From Balanoglossus misakiensis (lineage: Eukaryota > Hemichordata): DNA of 64,000 bases. The position numbers and the translations under genes were made by a program. Under the pieces are notes generated by a model. The model saw nothing but the letters and a program-made list of their open reading frames with translations. It was not told the DNA's origin and made no database searches. The stretch spans positions 6,510,001-6,574,000 of the forward strand of contig CM082587.2 of the NCBI GenBank assembly GCA_040954595.2, given 5' to 3'. This document shows positions 41,001 to 56,000 of the stretch, piece after piece. Position 1 is the stretch's first letter. Each line of letters starts with the position of its first letter.

Positions 41001-44000
41001 AAGTCATCAGTCTTGGTAAATAACTATCATGAAAGACTGCTGTGTTTTATGAAAACTATCCTAAGCAAACAAAACAGTTTGCTTTTCAATGGTTGTGAAA
41101 TAGTAATATGATAAAATACAAACATACTGTAAATCTAAACTAAGGATGAAGAAGCTGTCAAAACAAGCAGCAGACATCACCTGAATGACAAAAATTATAA
41201 ATTTTAAAAGTCGAGTTGACTTATAGTACAAGTACTTTAGCACCTGAAGTCTTAATTACTTAATTTATGCCCAAAGTCAAGGAGTAGTTAATTAGATTGA
41301 GTGTAAGTACGCAATTGTGGGTGTGTGTGTGGGGGTGGGATGGGGGTGGCAGAAATATGAGATAACATTTAGTTATGTGAAATTCATACATTTTCATAAT
41401 CCTGAGTGTGTATGGACGTGTGTGTGTTCTGACTGTGTGCCTGTGTCTTTTTGTGTGTGCTTTGATCACGTTATTACATGTATACCGGCGGTACAATACA
41501 TGTGTGCCAATTTTTGACCTATGGGTAGTGTACTGTACGAATAGTCTGTGTGTGTCACGTCACCTGTGGAGAGTCAGTGTCCACATGTGCTTGAGTGCAA
41601 AGTTAAGCCCAATCACCTTGAATGAATACATATGCGCGTCTGATTTTGAATGAATCCACGAAACATAAGCAGTTCCATTCATTAAACACCTACCAATCTC
41701 GTGGACTGACCTCAAGATAGTACACGTAGTTATTACAAAGTTATTGTCACGATATCTCTGACGACTTCCTTTTCAAGTACCCTATGAGCACATTAGTCTC
41801 AGAGATGTGCAAGTAACCTCATGTGTACAGCATCTCTGAAAAAAATGTGATCCCGCACACAATCGAGTTTTAGATTTTGTAATTACAACATCACAAGTGG
41901 AACTCTTAATCTCCTAAAGCAGATTCTTCCGGGCTCGTCCAGAAAAAAAAATCATCACTTCACAAAGGCCTTGGCAGTAAAAATTTCTCTGTTTTATTGA
42001 GTGGACTTATCCAAGCGTGTATGTACTTAATCTCGTGTTATTAGCGGGGTTACAAGCAGAAGAGTGGAGAGATGTAAAACGTCTTGTCTTTTATTGTTGT
42101 CGTATAAAGCTTGCATTTCTGTCGGACATCAGGTGTGTAACCCTGTTCAATATGACGGAAAAAACAATTTTGTGGGAAGTCAGCAGTGTCTATCATCAGA
42201 TTAGACCTTCAATTCAGTAAGAATCACAGGCGGTCCACCATTGTTTTGACGACTCAGTTCAGCTCCGGTGGTCTATGCAGTTAGGGGAAAAAAAGTTTTA
42301 AATGAGGTCAAATGCATAATTAGTGTGTTTTCAGAAGTTGATTTTATTCTATTTTACGATGCTGAAGGTGTAGATATTGCAATGGGAAAGAAGCAAGTAG
42401 AAAACAGTATTCTATTTATTGCAACCATAGCAACCAAGCTGGGCATTGCCATGGTAACCAGAAAGCGTTACCATGTCAACATTGTGATTTTAGTACAACT
42501 GCCCAACTCGACAAGGCAATCACGGTATGTTTATACCATGGTAAACCTGCTGCATCTTTGACAGTGGAGTCGAGCATCGCTACCACAGACAGGTCCAACA
42601 TTTACCTGAAAACCAGTCACACAGAACTGGAACTACCGGCATTAGCTGTACAAAAAAACCCACAGAGAAAAATGGAGCATTTGCTTTAATGGATTTCATT
42701 TCAAGTGACATCGACGCAGCAAAGAAATTGACAGAGTAATTTAGCTAATGTGTCAATCGCTGAAAAGACAACGCCGACAATGGAACGGGGAATTAGCGCA
42801 AATAATGCGTTCAAATGTCAGTAAAGGCATAATGTTTATGTTTCATTTATGGATTTATGGAGAAAATGTCAAAGAAATAATACACAACAGGTATCGCATG
42901 AAAAGAAAGTTATCAGCCTTGTTCTTGCCAGAAGCAAAAAAAACACAGGACCACACTGTTCAGAGTATGCCATTCTCATCACACGGGGAATTCTGATATA
43001 TGATAGACATAACGGCAGCTCTTCTGCATAATGACTGACAAGAAAAACTCAGTGATTTGTGTCAGAAGGAAAATATTGCTGCAGGTGGTTTCCAAATTCT
43101 ATATATTTAGAGTTTAATGACTTTAAGACAACATGGGTGTGCTGAATAATGTAGTTTTCAAAGGTCATGCAATTGCACCCCAATAAAGCAGTCATCACCA
43201 GCTACCCGCAGTTGTAGTAAAATAATATAATACTTACTAGAAAAGAGACATGTTTAGAGACAAACTTAGACTATACTCTACAATACACTGGCCATAGCAT
43301 TGAAATACACATGTACACTGGTTACAGTGTTACAAGACTAGCTTTCACTGGTTACAGTGTTACATACAAGACTAGCTTTCACTGGTTACAGTGTTACAAG
43401 ACTAGCTTTCACTGGTTACAGTGTTACAAGACTAGCCTTCAATGGTTACAGTGTTACATACAAGACTAGCTTTCACTGGTTACAGTGTTACAAGACTAGC
43501 TTTCACTGGTTACAGTGTTACAAGACTAGCTTTCACTGGTTACAGTGTTACAAGACTAGCTTTCACTGGTTACAGTGTTACAAGACTAGCTTTCACTGGT
43601 TACAGTGTTACAAGACCAGCTTTTAATGGCTACAGTGTTACAAGGTTAGCTAACACTGGCTACAATGTTACAATTAAACATTGGCTCCAGTGGTACAAGA
43701 TACTGTAAGCTTGTGGAAGAAGAAATTTAGCATCAGCCTCAACAACCTGGAGGAAGAGACTAAATTTGTAGTCTTTTTAATTTATCAAAGCCAAGTTTGT
43801 CATATTAGATTTTATAATTCAGACTCAAAGTAAATCACAACTAACTACGAGATAGTCGTAAATTTATATGAATAAAATGAACATTTTACAAAAATGTTAT
43901 CTCTTTGAAGTTTGAGTAAACTTGTATTTTCTATCTCAGTTGCAAAGGAAACAATTGAAGAGGAAGAGTTTATTTAAAAGAACAATTATCTGCTGCCGTT

Positions 44001-47000
44001 GAAATCAGAATAAATCATGAGATATCTCCAGTTCTGCAATATTTTGAATCACAGGGGTCAAGATCAATGACACAACTTGTTGAGTTGGCTTTTTGTGTGG
44101 TTATTTTTCATTGATGACAATAGACGGATTTAAAACGGTGGAGGGGTGAACAGGATATGCAAATTCTGGAGGGGCTGGTATATTGCATACTCACATTTTT
44201 CTTAGCATGCATTCATTCATGCATTTAAAATTTTAAACATTTATGGACGTCGTGAAAATCATTCTATTCACACCGGTGTTCTACATACATATTCAGTGTT
44301 CTATTTTCATGATGTAGGTGCAAGTCGGGTTTTTTTGGTCCACCGCGGTGGATATTAATGCCACCTTCACCCCAATTTCACCATCTTGTTGTCTGAAGTG
44401 TTATTTGTTGATGGAAATTGATCGCCTTGGCCACGGGGGATTTTCCCATTCAGAAGTTAAATGGGCATATCAGTCGCTTCATTTCACCCTGAAATTGATA
44501 TCAGCTGTATTTCCCAGAAAGTTGCTAAACTGCTTTCAGCAACGGGGGATGCCTCTTATCATAAACAGAAACCAATTTTAGACGCTCAATGCCAGACCAC
44601 AATTTCTCTGAGCTTATTAAGTACTCTTATTTTATGGACTGTTTCTATATGTTACGTATTGAACGTGTGTCCCAAATTCATTCTCTTTAAATCTTTATTT
44701 TGGTTAACACATTTTTTTTCTGTTGATTTTCAAGTCATCGACCAGCCATTTGTGTTAATTTCTGCATCATGTAGCAGCTTCTAACATCTTACCACTGTGA
44801 AAATAACAGTCCCTTGGCTGTGTTTTGATGAGTAAACTTCCTGCGAATCTGCTCATATGACTTTTATTTAACTTTTGAAAAGATGTAAGCCTACCGGCAG
44901 GCAAGGATACTGAATGGTCTGTTAAAGTCCTTCGCAGTCCAAATATTCATCAAGTTTTGCTTTAATGGTGTGCAACGTGCTAATTTCAAATGGCGCCACG
45001 TTTAATATTACTTCCCCTGGCTTCATATTTAATTCACAAATTTTAACAGTCTGGCCAAGACTCATCAATTTAGCTCTGTATTTTTTTTTGTAAAATAAAT
45101 ATTTCATTTTGTGATTAAAAGTAACACCAAAGGAAGAAGTTTGCTTTGGGGAGATTCACTGGAAACAGAAAAATAGTTGCGCTGATATTCATGTAATCAA
45201 TCCCCATGAAGAAAACAGGCATTGCTCGCTTGTGAGGTTGAAAAGATAATGTGCGATACAGAAAGTGTGTTCGCATTTCTGCATTGAAATTATTCCTACT
45301 ATGGAAATACTTACTTACAAATTTAGACACGTTGCTTTTTATTTTCATACATTAACAAGACATTCCCTTTTGTGAAATATAAAATTCACTGCTTTAAGTG
45401 CGTGCACTATATTTCAGATAATTGTTCTAATACAACTGTGTTAAATGGCAAGAAATCTATGGCATTGTGAGTTTAGTTTGACTCACCATTACACCTCTTG
45501 AAATCATTTTCAAAAAATTGAATGCTGAATCTAGTGCTGTTGTCATCTGATCCAGGTGTATGGCACATTTAGATCCAGGTGTATGGCACATTTAAAGACC
45601 GATCCTCTTTATGTGCATGTTTGTAATTTTGAGTGTTCAAACATTGCATCCAATCTAAATGTTCTGCAAAGTTTGCGTTCGACAGTGTACACAGAAAATA
45701 GTGAAATAATCACCTAAAGTTATGGCTAATGTTCCTTTAATGTATTACGTTGAAATATTACCATTTTGTTCTTAACTTTTCACAGTGCCTGAGCAAAAAG
45801 AAGTTGAGTTCTTCATGGACTCTGGTTCAAACACTGCCAAGTTGACTTTCTGGGAGAAGTTTTGGGAATTGCAGGTAAGGAGCACATTCGAATATGTACA
45901 AGGTACTAATACCATTGATGTATAAACAGTTTGAAAAATATACACGTAGACAAGATTTTGATGTGGACAAGAATGAGTGAATTTGTGGGTTGCAACCCAA
46001 ATATAACTGCAGATGTATCACACTAAAGAAATGATGTGCTTCTGCCATTATGTTATACCAGATTTTGAAAAGTTAGTACCATGTAGTCACAGATTCTATC
46101 ACTTAATTGGGGAATCAAAAATTTACATAAGACATATGAGAGTGATATTTTTGATGCAGGATGCCTAAAAATATATTTTATCTCTTGGTCCAGTGTACTT
46201 TATTAGAAGCTTGATATGTTTTATAACAAAATGGGCATCAAGGGTTAATGCAAATGATGTTGTGAATTTTTGTCAATTCTCTTGGTGATAAAACTCAGGT
46301 AAGTATTAATTTATCAAAGAAATCTCAGACTCAACTGTGACAAAGTTGAGTTGTATTTTATAGCTGTCTCCTGGGTCAGCAAAAGTAATTAACTGTGTTT
46401 ATGAGTCCTGGGTGTTCATAATCTAGCTAAATATGCTTGCGGTGGCTCTTACAACGCGAACAAATTATGATGTGCAAGGATGTAGTTTTCGCTGTAGGTG
46501 TATGTTTGGAAGGAAACACTAATTTTAATGGATTTACAACATTGCCACTGCTGAATAACCAAACTAATTTACACTACTGAATTTTAATGACATTTTTTTT
46601 CGAAATCTTATAGAAAAAAACACTATGATTCTCGTAGTATAGAAAACCCCTAAAATTTAAAATCTTGAAAAAGATCTAAAAAGTTTAATGCAGCAAAGTA
46701 GGTAAAATGGGAAAATTCAGCGCAACGTTTATTAGCATGTCTGTCGTTTACCTCTATTGCTGCTGCAGCTGCAGGTCTGTGAAATATTCAGAACGTGTTC
46801 TTATTTGACACTTTTTTGATTTGTTTATTGGCACATCTTTGCTTCGCAAAGAGAATGTTAAAAAAATAGTGCGCAACATGAAAATTCACTTTACGTGTAA
46901 TGATTGTCTCTCCAAAGCATTTATTCAGGAGTTAAAGACCTCCATAAAAAGTGATAGGTGAAGGTGTTGATGGGAGGAATACTAAAAAACGTGTTACTGT

Positions 47001-50000
47001 GGCCATAACTAACAATATGGTCGCGGAAAAAGTACACCTTTGCCTGTGTTGTTTTCACATCTTGCGAGAGCTGTAAAATCTGATGTTGCCGATTATTTAA
47101 CGGACATATGCACTGCGTTTTTTTTAGTTTGAGTGTGGAGCTGCAGCCTTAAGAGCCGGGAGAAATGTCAGGTATAAAACCGTTTCGTGTCTTATCAGAA
47201 ATAGTCTGATTAGCCGGGATTCTTGATAACAAAAATTGGAAAGTTGAGGGTATCCGGTAACTGAATTGATGCTTTGCGAAAGAAACATACGGCTACAGGC
47301 ATGATAAGTTGATGGAAGTTTTCAGTGGGTAAAAGCAATGTTATGATTCTTGTGATAATTTTTTTTTTTGCAATTAATTGCTGTATCCATTAACATGAGC
47401 TGGGACACCAGTGTGGTCTGGATGGTAATTCAGGCATATTTAATTCAAAGATGTTGAGAAGGATGGAAAAAAAATGAATGCTTTTTACACATTTGCAGCA
47501 TAGCCTCACGTCGATTTTCCTTCACCCACTCACCTACATTGTACATGTACTTCCCCATACTTCATCTCATTCTGAATTCATAAAGTCTTCTAGCAGTCTG
47601 TGCAAATGTTGCTATTTAACCCTTGCAGTGCTTAAAAATGTAACCAACGGCCATAAAACAGAGAGAGTGTTTCAATACGGGAAAGGTTAACAGACTGGGG
47701 CGTCAATAATTGCACTTTAGAATTGCAATGATATGGTGTGACTTTAAAAAATATCAGGAGGCATTTCGGTAACACCATCAAGCATCGCGTCGGTGCAAAA
47801 GGGTATCTGCATATTTCTATATATTTTTAGAGGAGCGCCAAAAATCTGATGTAAATATTAACTGGGCAAGTTCCTCCTTTGAGAATTGTTGTCTTTCAGG
47901 AAATCAATTTGTCTGGTCTTGATGTTTATGTTTTCTGCTTTCAAACATGTATTGCCGGTAGTTAAAAAATTAAGTATCTGCCACCCTAGTTAAAATTTGG
48001 ATATGCATATGCAGATACGACCGTTTTGCACTGACGCAATGCAAGACCTCACTGCAGGTCAGCACACACAGACTTATCAATGATTAACACCAATTTCTGG
48101 TTTCTCAGTTTTGGTGGATAAAGTATTGATATAAGTTGTGTAATATATACATCGCAGACAGTAACTATACTGGTACACTACCCTTGTCACCTGGGGATAT
48201 AATTTTGATTAAAAACCCCAGTAGCTGCATCTTTATTACGTAAAAGTCTCACAGAGATATCCAATTTTGCTTTAGCTTCATTTAACTTACACCTTGTGTT
48301 CAGGGTAGCTTGTTAGGTGTGCGACAGCGTATTTTAAATTGCAAATTTATTAGTCAAATAAGTATTTTTTACTCAAAGGTAATTTTAATAAAACAATCTG
48401 AAATTTGTGTACATTTCAGCAAACCTATTTGCCCAAAAAATGAATTGGTTCATTTGCCTGTTTCATATTATGTCGACCACCATTATCAGTGTGATGTGTT
48501 CATTAATGTATCATCCACCTGTATCGCCATTTTGTATGTACAGTGGAAGATGATATCCGCCTCGTCAGACATCCAACAGGAACACCGATACAGTTCTGAG
48601 CCAATAGAGTGGCCGTTGATGGAAAGAGGCATAGCATATTGGATGAACTACGAAACTAATGTAAGTGGAATTAACCTCATTGTAACAAGTGCAGCTCCTG
48701 CTATTTTGAAATTTCATTATCAGCCTTCAATATCCACCTTCTCTGCATGTACTTTTCACAATTAAATAAGCAATACATCAAATGCATTTAGAAATGATAA
48801 GCCATCATTGATTTTGAGAGTTGATAGAATCTCATTTTTTAGGAAAAGCAAGATCCTATCTTGGCATGAGCAAGAATGGGTGAAATGAAAGAGTGATCAT
48901 ATATCACATGTGGTACGTGTGTGATTATCAGAACAAATTTGTCAAAAATTGTATATCATTTTTCCGGATGAGCACCAAACTCAAGCATTGTTTTGCAGCT
49001 TAAAATGATAATCCCCCTAAAATAAATATATCAATCAAAAAGATTGTAACAAATCCCTAATTTCTGATGTGAAATTGTCAAAACATCCAACAAAATCGGA
49101 AGTACTGTAATATAGAAACTGGTCTCTATAGGAGCAACAGGTGTTCCACATAATATCCACAAGCATTTGCTACAAAATTACAATTTGTTTACCGGAGTTG
49201 TAGATCGCTGCCACAGACAAGTTATACCCGACAATTTTCTCATCTAATGTATTTCCATGACAACTACTTTTTGCAGAAAATAGTTTTTTACCCAAGTCGC
49301 AGTAAGGCACTTTCAATCAAAGGGAGATTTGCGTCATTTTACAGCATGCTTTGATGGAAAACATTCTTACTGAAAATTGCGACTCACAATTTGAGATACT
49401 GTCTTGTCAGTTGGCTGTCGTTCGTTGCCCACAGGCTACGAAATCGTCCTTTGGTCACATCAATAACCACATTAGTGGTAATAGAATTTCCGAACGTAAT
49501 ACAGCCACTGGCAAACCCAGTAATTACAGGTAAACCCCACGTTTAATTTCGCAATATACTTTGATCCTTTTCATTTGTAGTTTTATAGTGCTTTTGGTTT
49601 GTCTTTTATGGTGTAACCAAACTTGTGTCCAGGCAGCCTGTTTTATGTGTTGATACTAGTATCAAGCGAAATGTGCCAAATTTGATGTGATTTGAACCAT
49701 TTAACCCACCTTTAATGACCTCATCATCGTCTGAAAAAAGCCCCTTAAAACCACACGTAAACATGGTGATTTTCACTGTAATAAGTTAAATGTATACTGC
49801 TTTTCAAAAACTCATTGATTTTGTTGTATAAGTAGGTATTTATATGTGTTTTCGTGGGTTTGCAAGTCTAAACCTTACAGTAAGAATTGTAAACCTACTG
49901 TAATAGTACAGACGATTACCTATACTTACACAATGAATGTAATACATGTATACCACAGATTAGGTTGAGTGGTTACATGAATCAGGGTGGTATGTCCGTG

Positions 50001-53000
50001 TAAAATGCAAGTTGATCTTCTGACGTTTCTTTTGTCTCTTCTGTTTCAGGCTCAGATTCACTTTCTTGGAAACCCAATAATATGGTGGTCGGCCACAGCA
50101 GGAATCTTGGCGTATGTAGCATTCACTGTCGTCATGGTAATCCGAAGGCGGAGGAGGTGTTCGGATATGCAAGAAGGTGAATGTTCTTTTTGTTTAATTG
50201 CCACATGTGTGATGCGAGGAGTGATGATTGAACACGACAATGGTGAATATTGAGCATCAAACCAAAATGAAATTTACATTCATTGATCTTGTTTTGTGAT
50301 CCTTACAAACAATGACATAAGTTTTTGTTTAGATACTTGTGGTTTAATAGTATTTAAAAAGTCAACAACAACAGCAACAGTACAATGTTTTGATTGGAGC
50401 ACATCGTTTGTTTTATATAACAGAATGATCATTTATTTATAAGAAAAAAGATAATCACAAAATATAATCTCTGATATGTGTGGTGATTTTGCTCGTCTTT
50501 TGTTCTTTCAGACTTTAAGTCATTTTTCGGATAATTGAATTTTGAATTATTTATTTAACATCACAGCTTAAGTGTAGGATATGTATTATGAACAACGTCG
50601 AATTGTCTTTAATTATTTACACAACTAGACAATAAATCTTATCTAACCCATCAACAATAGAAACCAGTGTTCAATTATAAAATATAATCGGTGGCCTTAG
50701 GGAGAAGAAGCAACTAATAAAAAAATTACTGCCTTTTGTGTATAATGTCAACATCACTTTGTGAAATGGAAGCATTTGTAGGGGGGAAAATGACGCATAC
50801 AGAAAATTATATAATTAGTACTAATAATAAAACATGAGTAAATAATATGCAAGTTACATCTGCTTTCCCTTAAAAGGTTGAACATAAGTAGAAAGTAAAA
50901 AAATTCCATCATACAACAATTTTATCTGGTATTTTGAAGCTCTGAGTATCTTGACTTAAATTGGTGACATGGCTGCCCAAGTGTATACCTAATAGATATT
51001 AGTTGTACTGGAATGTAATTTTTTATTATTCAGATGCATAACACGAAGATTATCCATACTAGATATTTCCAGTTGACAGTAACTTTCATGAATACTTTAT
51101 AATTATAGAATTCTGTCTGCAAACCGTTTAGTACTAAGTTAAGCTATTTTTATGAGCAATATCATTACCCCTGTAAAGAAATCTAAAAAACTTCAATTGA
51201 TGCAGTGTAAGCCAAGGGCATTAAAATATGGTACTAATATAAAAGCTGGTGTAATTTGTGTGTCAGTCAACCTATGTCAATTTTCAAGTCTAGACGCTTA
51301 TAAGTATAGACTAATAGGATTTTCCTAGTTAAACTTAGGAAGATACAGATTTACAGGAAGTGGCTCTCCCCATTCCAGTTTATTTCATTCCCATTTCGTG
51401 TTTTTTTCTGGTTTTGTGCAGTATCCCAAAATTGGTTCATAAGTTTCAGTTATTGAGATTGTAGCAATCTAGTCATCCAATGAATATATCTGTTCTCATT
51501 TACTATAATTCTTGGGCGGCTTAGTAGAGAACCATTTCATGACCAAGAGGGGGCTTTAAAAGGATGTTTCCATTATGCCATGCAATTGATGTTTTATGAT
51601 CATACTCACAATACTGAAGAGACCAAGAAGATTTTATTCAATTATTTTATGAAAGAACGACGTAGTTTACCAAAGAAGTTGTGTGACAATGTGCAAATAA
51701 AAATTTACCGGTATAACCTGTAAAAGAAGCGAAGTATGCATTTACAATATTAATTGAAACATTCGACGTTAAAGTTTACAAAGTTAAGTTTGTTTCTCAA
51801 TCTGAACAACAGTTACATTTGCCCCACCGGACAATAAATCATTAGTTTATTAGGTTATTATAAGTACACAATTATGATCTGAATGTCATAAAAACAGCCT
51901 GGGGCACAACCAGGAATGAAACGAGTGTGCTCCCATGTTTAGGAGAGACATGGTGCAGCATCATGTCAGACAGAACACAATTGATCAATGTCAGTATGGA
52001 AGTTTGCTCATTATTTAGTTTGATATGATAAAAGCATTTGTTTAATTACAATAGGTTCATAATAGATAATTGTGATTGATTAAATGATTGATAATATACA
52101 AGGTTTTTTGCTAAATAACTGTTTCAGTGGGTCGTGTAGATTTTCATTGTGGAATGGAACCTGCAACTAGAATTTTGGTTATGTAAAATAGGCATTAATC
52201 TTACAGTTACATGAAATTTAAAAATAACAATTGAACCTGTCACAGTGAAATCATATATACAACTTATCCAGCTAACCACATCATATTTAAGGGTTTCAAG
52301 TGAAAACCGACTACCTTTCCAGATTAAAATTAACTTGCCAGGATTTGACCCCGAAAATACATGTATTATATGTTCATAAATGACATAACTTCATGTTGCC
52401 AATCAAAAGAAATCGTACAACTGTACACTTTGGTGTCTCAAGATTCTGAAATTAATTAAAAAGGTACTGGGTACACGTCATAAGATGACTCAGTTTACCA
52501 CGCAATTTATCTATGGTGCTTTTGAAAAGGCCAACAAAAGTGAATGCCATCTTCTCAAGTTTCCAAATTCAATAATAATCGCTTGTGCTAAGAATCAAAA
52601 GACTCCTCATCTGATAGCTTAATTTGAATATACTGCAGTGAAAGGCACAGTCTAGTTTCCTCCATTCTTATCCTTGTCCCTATTGTATGTTCAATAAAAC
52701 TTGCTATGTACAGTTATTGACATGACATGACAGAGGTCTGACTTAGCTATTAGATATTTAACCATGTCATGTTTAATAGTGAATGGCTTATTTGCATATT
52801 TTTCTAAGTTTTGCAATAAGTTACATTAAGTTCTTGCACTAAATTTGGTGAACCTTCAGGAAAATAATTGTTTTCACTTGTATGACACTGAATATATACT
52901 TGAATGATAATGATTATTTGACCTGATTATATCATCAATTATCTTGCATTCACCACAGATACTTGGCAACAGTTTATAACTACCGGAGTGCTGCTGTTCG

Positions 53001-56000
53001 GTGGATGGCTAGTTAATTACTGCCCATTCTTCGTGTTGGACAGGACCTTGTTTCTTCACCATTACCTGCCAGCGTTGCTCTTCAAAATCCTGCTGCTTTG
53101 TGTGCTTTTAGAACTCATCTACAATCACCTACCCGGGTAAGTAAAACTTCCGAGTAGTATATTGGAGTTAGTAACACCTGCTTAACAGACCCATGTTTCA
53201 ATCTTGACATGTAGCATTTGTATCCTTAAAAAAGTGAGCAAGAACTTTATTGGGAAACGAAAGGGAACCAAAAAGTCAACTGGGCAGAACACTGCTCCCA
53301 CCGCTACATAACATACACACACACACTTTCAGATGTTTATAAATCAATCACTAAGTTCTCAAGACCCTCAGTGTTGGGTAAAGGTAGGTTTCACTGAGTC
53401 TGTATATGACTAGATTATTTATACATGTAGACAAATACCTCATTCATTGGCCATGTAAATACTGTATATTTTAACTGTGAACTTTCGAATATGGATGGGT
53501 ATCATACAATGATCACATTTGAACACAAGTCATATACAGCTTTTCTTGATGAATTAAATCCATGATGTTTTGTTTCCTTCAATCAGTATTGACAATTTTG
53601 TATCACAGAGACTGTTGTTTACAATAACATCAAGACTTAATTGATTTAAACCCATTGCGATATCCAGCAAGCCAATTAACATTAGATGCAGTGTTGTGAA
53701 ATATGCAATGTGCACACATCTGGGGGATAAAAAGAATAGTAGAATTAATAAGCAACCATTGTAACCATAGAAAGATACATACCATTCAACGTAAACTGAA
53801 TGGTTTCTAAGTCACTTAGGGATCTAATTGCCTTATATGCACGCAAAGGCTGCCAGGTATATAACAATGATAGGGCAGAATTAGTCTCTGATACCAGACA
53901 GAAATTTAGAGGATTTTAATGCATTAATGTGTAGATCCATTCATGGGAGGTTCCACAGCAGCATCTATAGCTAACCTTGATGTAGCAATCATGTATTTGT
54001 CACTGAAAGGTGTGCAATTTGCATGCAAGAACACCCACGACATCTATAAGCCTTATGATATTATTTTCTTGCTGCCCTTGTGGATGTTAATATGATGAAG
54101 GCCATTTTGTTGTTGACGCAAATTAAAAGGATGTGCTGAAAGGAATGACATTGAACTTTTTTATTTTAACGGGACAGATTAAAGTTAATGCCTACTTAAT
54201 ACTAATGAGTGAGGGCATATGACAATGCTGTCGAGTAAACACGCCACTTGCAATATCCGCAAGAATTTTTTTCACATTGTAATTTTCAACCAAAGCTGTC
54301 AGTTTTATTATGTTGCCAGTGAAATAAATGAAGGCGAAAAACAAAATTAGAAGGTCTTTGACATATGCCTGAACTTAGTGAAGTTGAAAGGAAAGTGAAA
54401 GACATTAAAATGTCTGTGTCAACAGGAAAATGACAAAAGATGTTGTGGTGTACACATTTCATTTATGCATCAATATAAATATCTCGTTTTGTTTCGGGAC
54501 AAAAATTAGAAGGAATAAGCAGTCTGGGGAAAATTGCACATGTATAAGTACCACGATGATAATTTTTCTCGCCTTCACATATGCTGTAGTAGCATTGAAT
54601 TCATCTACACCATCTACATGTTGAAAAGGAACGGGAACTGTGACAGAAGCACATACCGACATTGATTTGTTGCCTGTTGCCGGGGAAGTTTTGAACCACT
54701 ATTTGCTCACAGTGCATGTTAAACATAATGCCATTTGGGAGAGTAAAAGTGACTGCGTATAGTACTATCTGCATAAGCGATTGCCATTTAAACAATTGAA
54801 GTTTTCTAATACCACTCTCCTCGAGACTTGATTAAATGCCCAGGATTTCCAGCGAATCTTGTTCACTCCGTTTGTGGGTGTAATTTCATCTTAATTCAAA
54901 ATCAATCTGTACCTTTTAATCATTATCGCGATGACGTTAATGGTCCACTGATTACTCTGCATTTCCCATTTCTAATATTTTTTGATGTCAGTACTCGAGG
55001 TCAGGAAGTGAAAACCCTTCATCTCTCCCATCATTTCAAGCTTTCCATGTGCCACTTTTTTTGAGAAAAAAATGATGAAATGATGAAATCCTATAGACTT
55101 TGAATGATTATAAGTAAATCGAGAAGACAAAACCAGTGTAGAGGGTTTGGGAAGGAATAATAACCATACCATATTATTTATTCTTTTATTCTGACAGTCA
55201 AGCAAAGCAATGTTTTTTTTCAAAAGCACAGACTCAATTCACAACTTGTAAGGGAATGGCTCTGTCAAAAGTCCCAGAATTAGTTTATTTCTTATCAGGT
55301 TCATGGTGTAATCAAATCAATGTTTCGTGCTGTTCATTAAATCATTTATTCTCACCTCAGCATATCAAAGTTAATCTGTTGTCTGGCTTGCTGCCTGATG
55401 TCTGGCAGTATGCTCAACAAAAAGGGTCAGTTTACTTCTGGCCATTGTGCCCACGCCTGTGATTGTACCTTGCTATTGTGGGTGTTGGTCCGATTGTAAA
55501 ATTTTCAGGCAGCACAAGTCAGATCGAAATGCACTGTCTCTAGATCTGTATAGCCCCAGGTATGATCAGCATTTTGATTGTGGTAGCCGTCACAGGGTTG
55601 ATAATGTGACTTGTTTGACATAGTAATTGCACTGCCACCATAGCCAAGGTGTTCATTTACATGTACATGGCTCATATGTGATGTCTTTGCAATGAACTTC
55701 GCAACTAATTTTTGTTTTGTCAAGTTAAAAAAGTAACAACACATGTGAACCAATATCTGTGAGATAACATGACTGTAGTGTATAGATACACAACTCTAAA
55801 TATGTTTGGAAATTATATGAGCTAATGTTTGGATTCAGAAAATGACTGCTCATGTTAGAGAATACAAAGTACATTTGGCACAGGTCAACTGAATGCACAC
55901 ATTATGTTTGAAGCAGTCATGAATGAGGTGGAAAAATCATTGTAACTATTTTATGCAGATTTGATGAAACCCACAGTTGTTACCCCGTTTAGTTGGTTTA

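Noticed and set aside
43357-43708. Repetitive frame with [10 protein letters not shown] units, or a CRISPR-like array
   Set aside because: It is a minisatellite in a POMT1 intron. Units are contiguous with no unique spacers, so not CRISPR, and it is open in more than one frame, which shows no selection for coding.
44922-45107. Minus-strand frame of 61 residues in POMT1 intron 12
   Set aside because: Looks protein-like in composition but matches no family I recognise and has no splice context; perhaps a fragment of an old element.
48310-48765. 151-residue open frame
   Set aside because: It overlaps POMT1 exon 14 (48544-48660); the conserved part is the exon and the rest is intron read-through.
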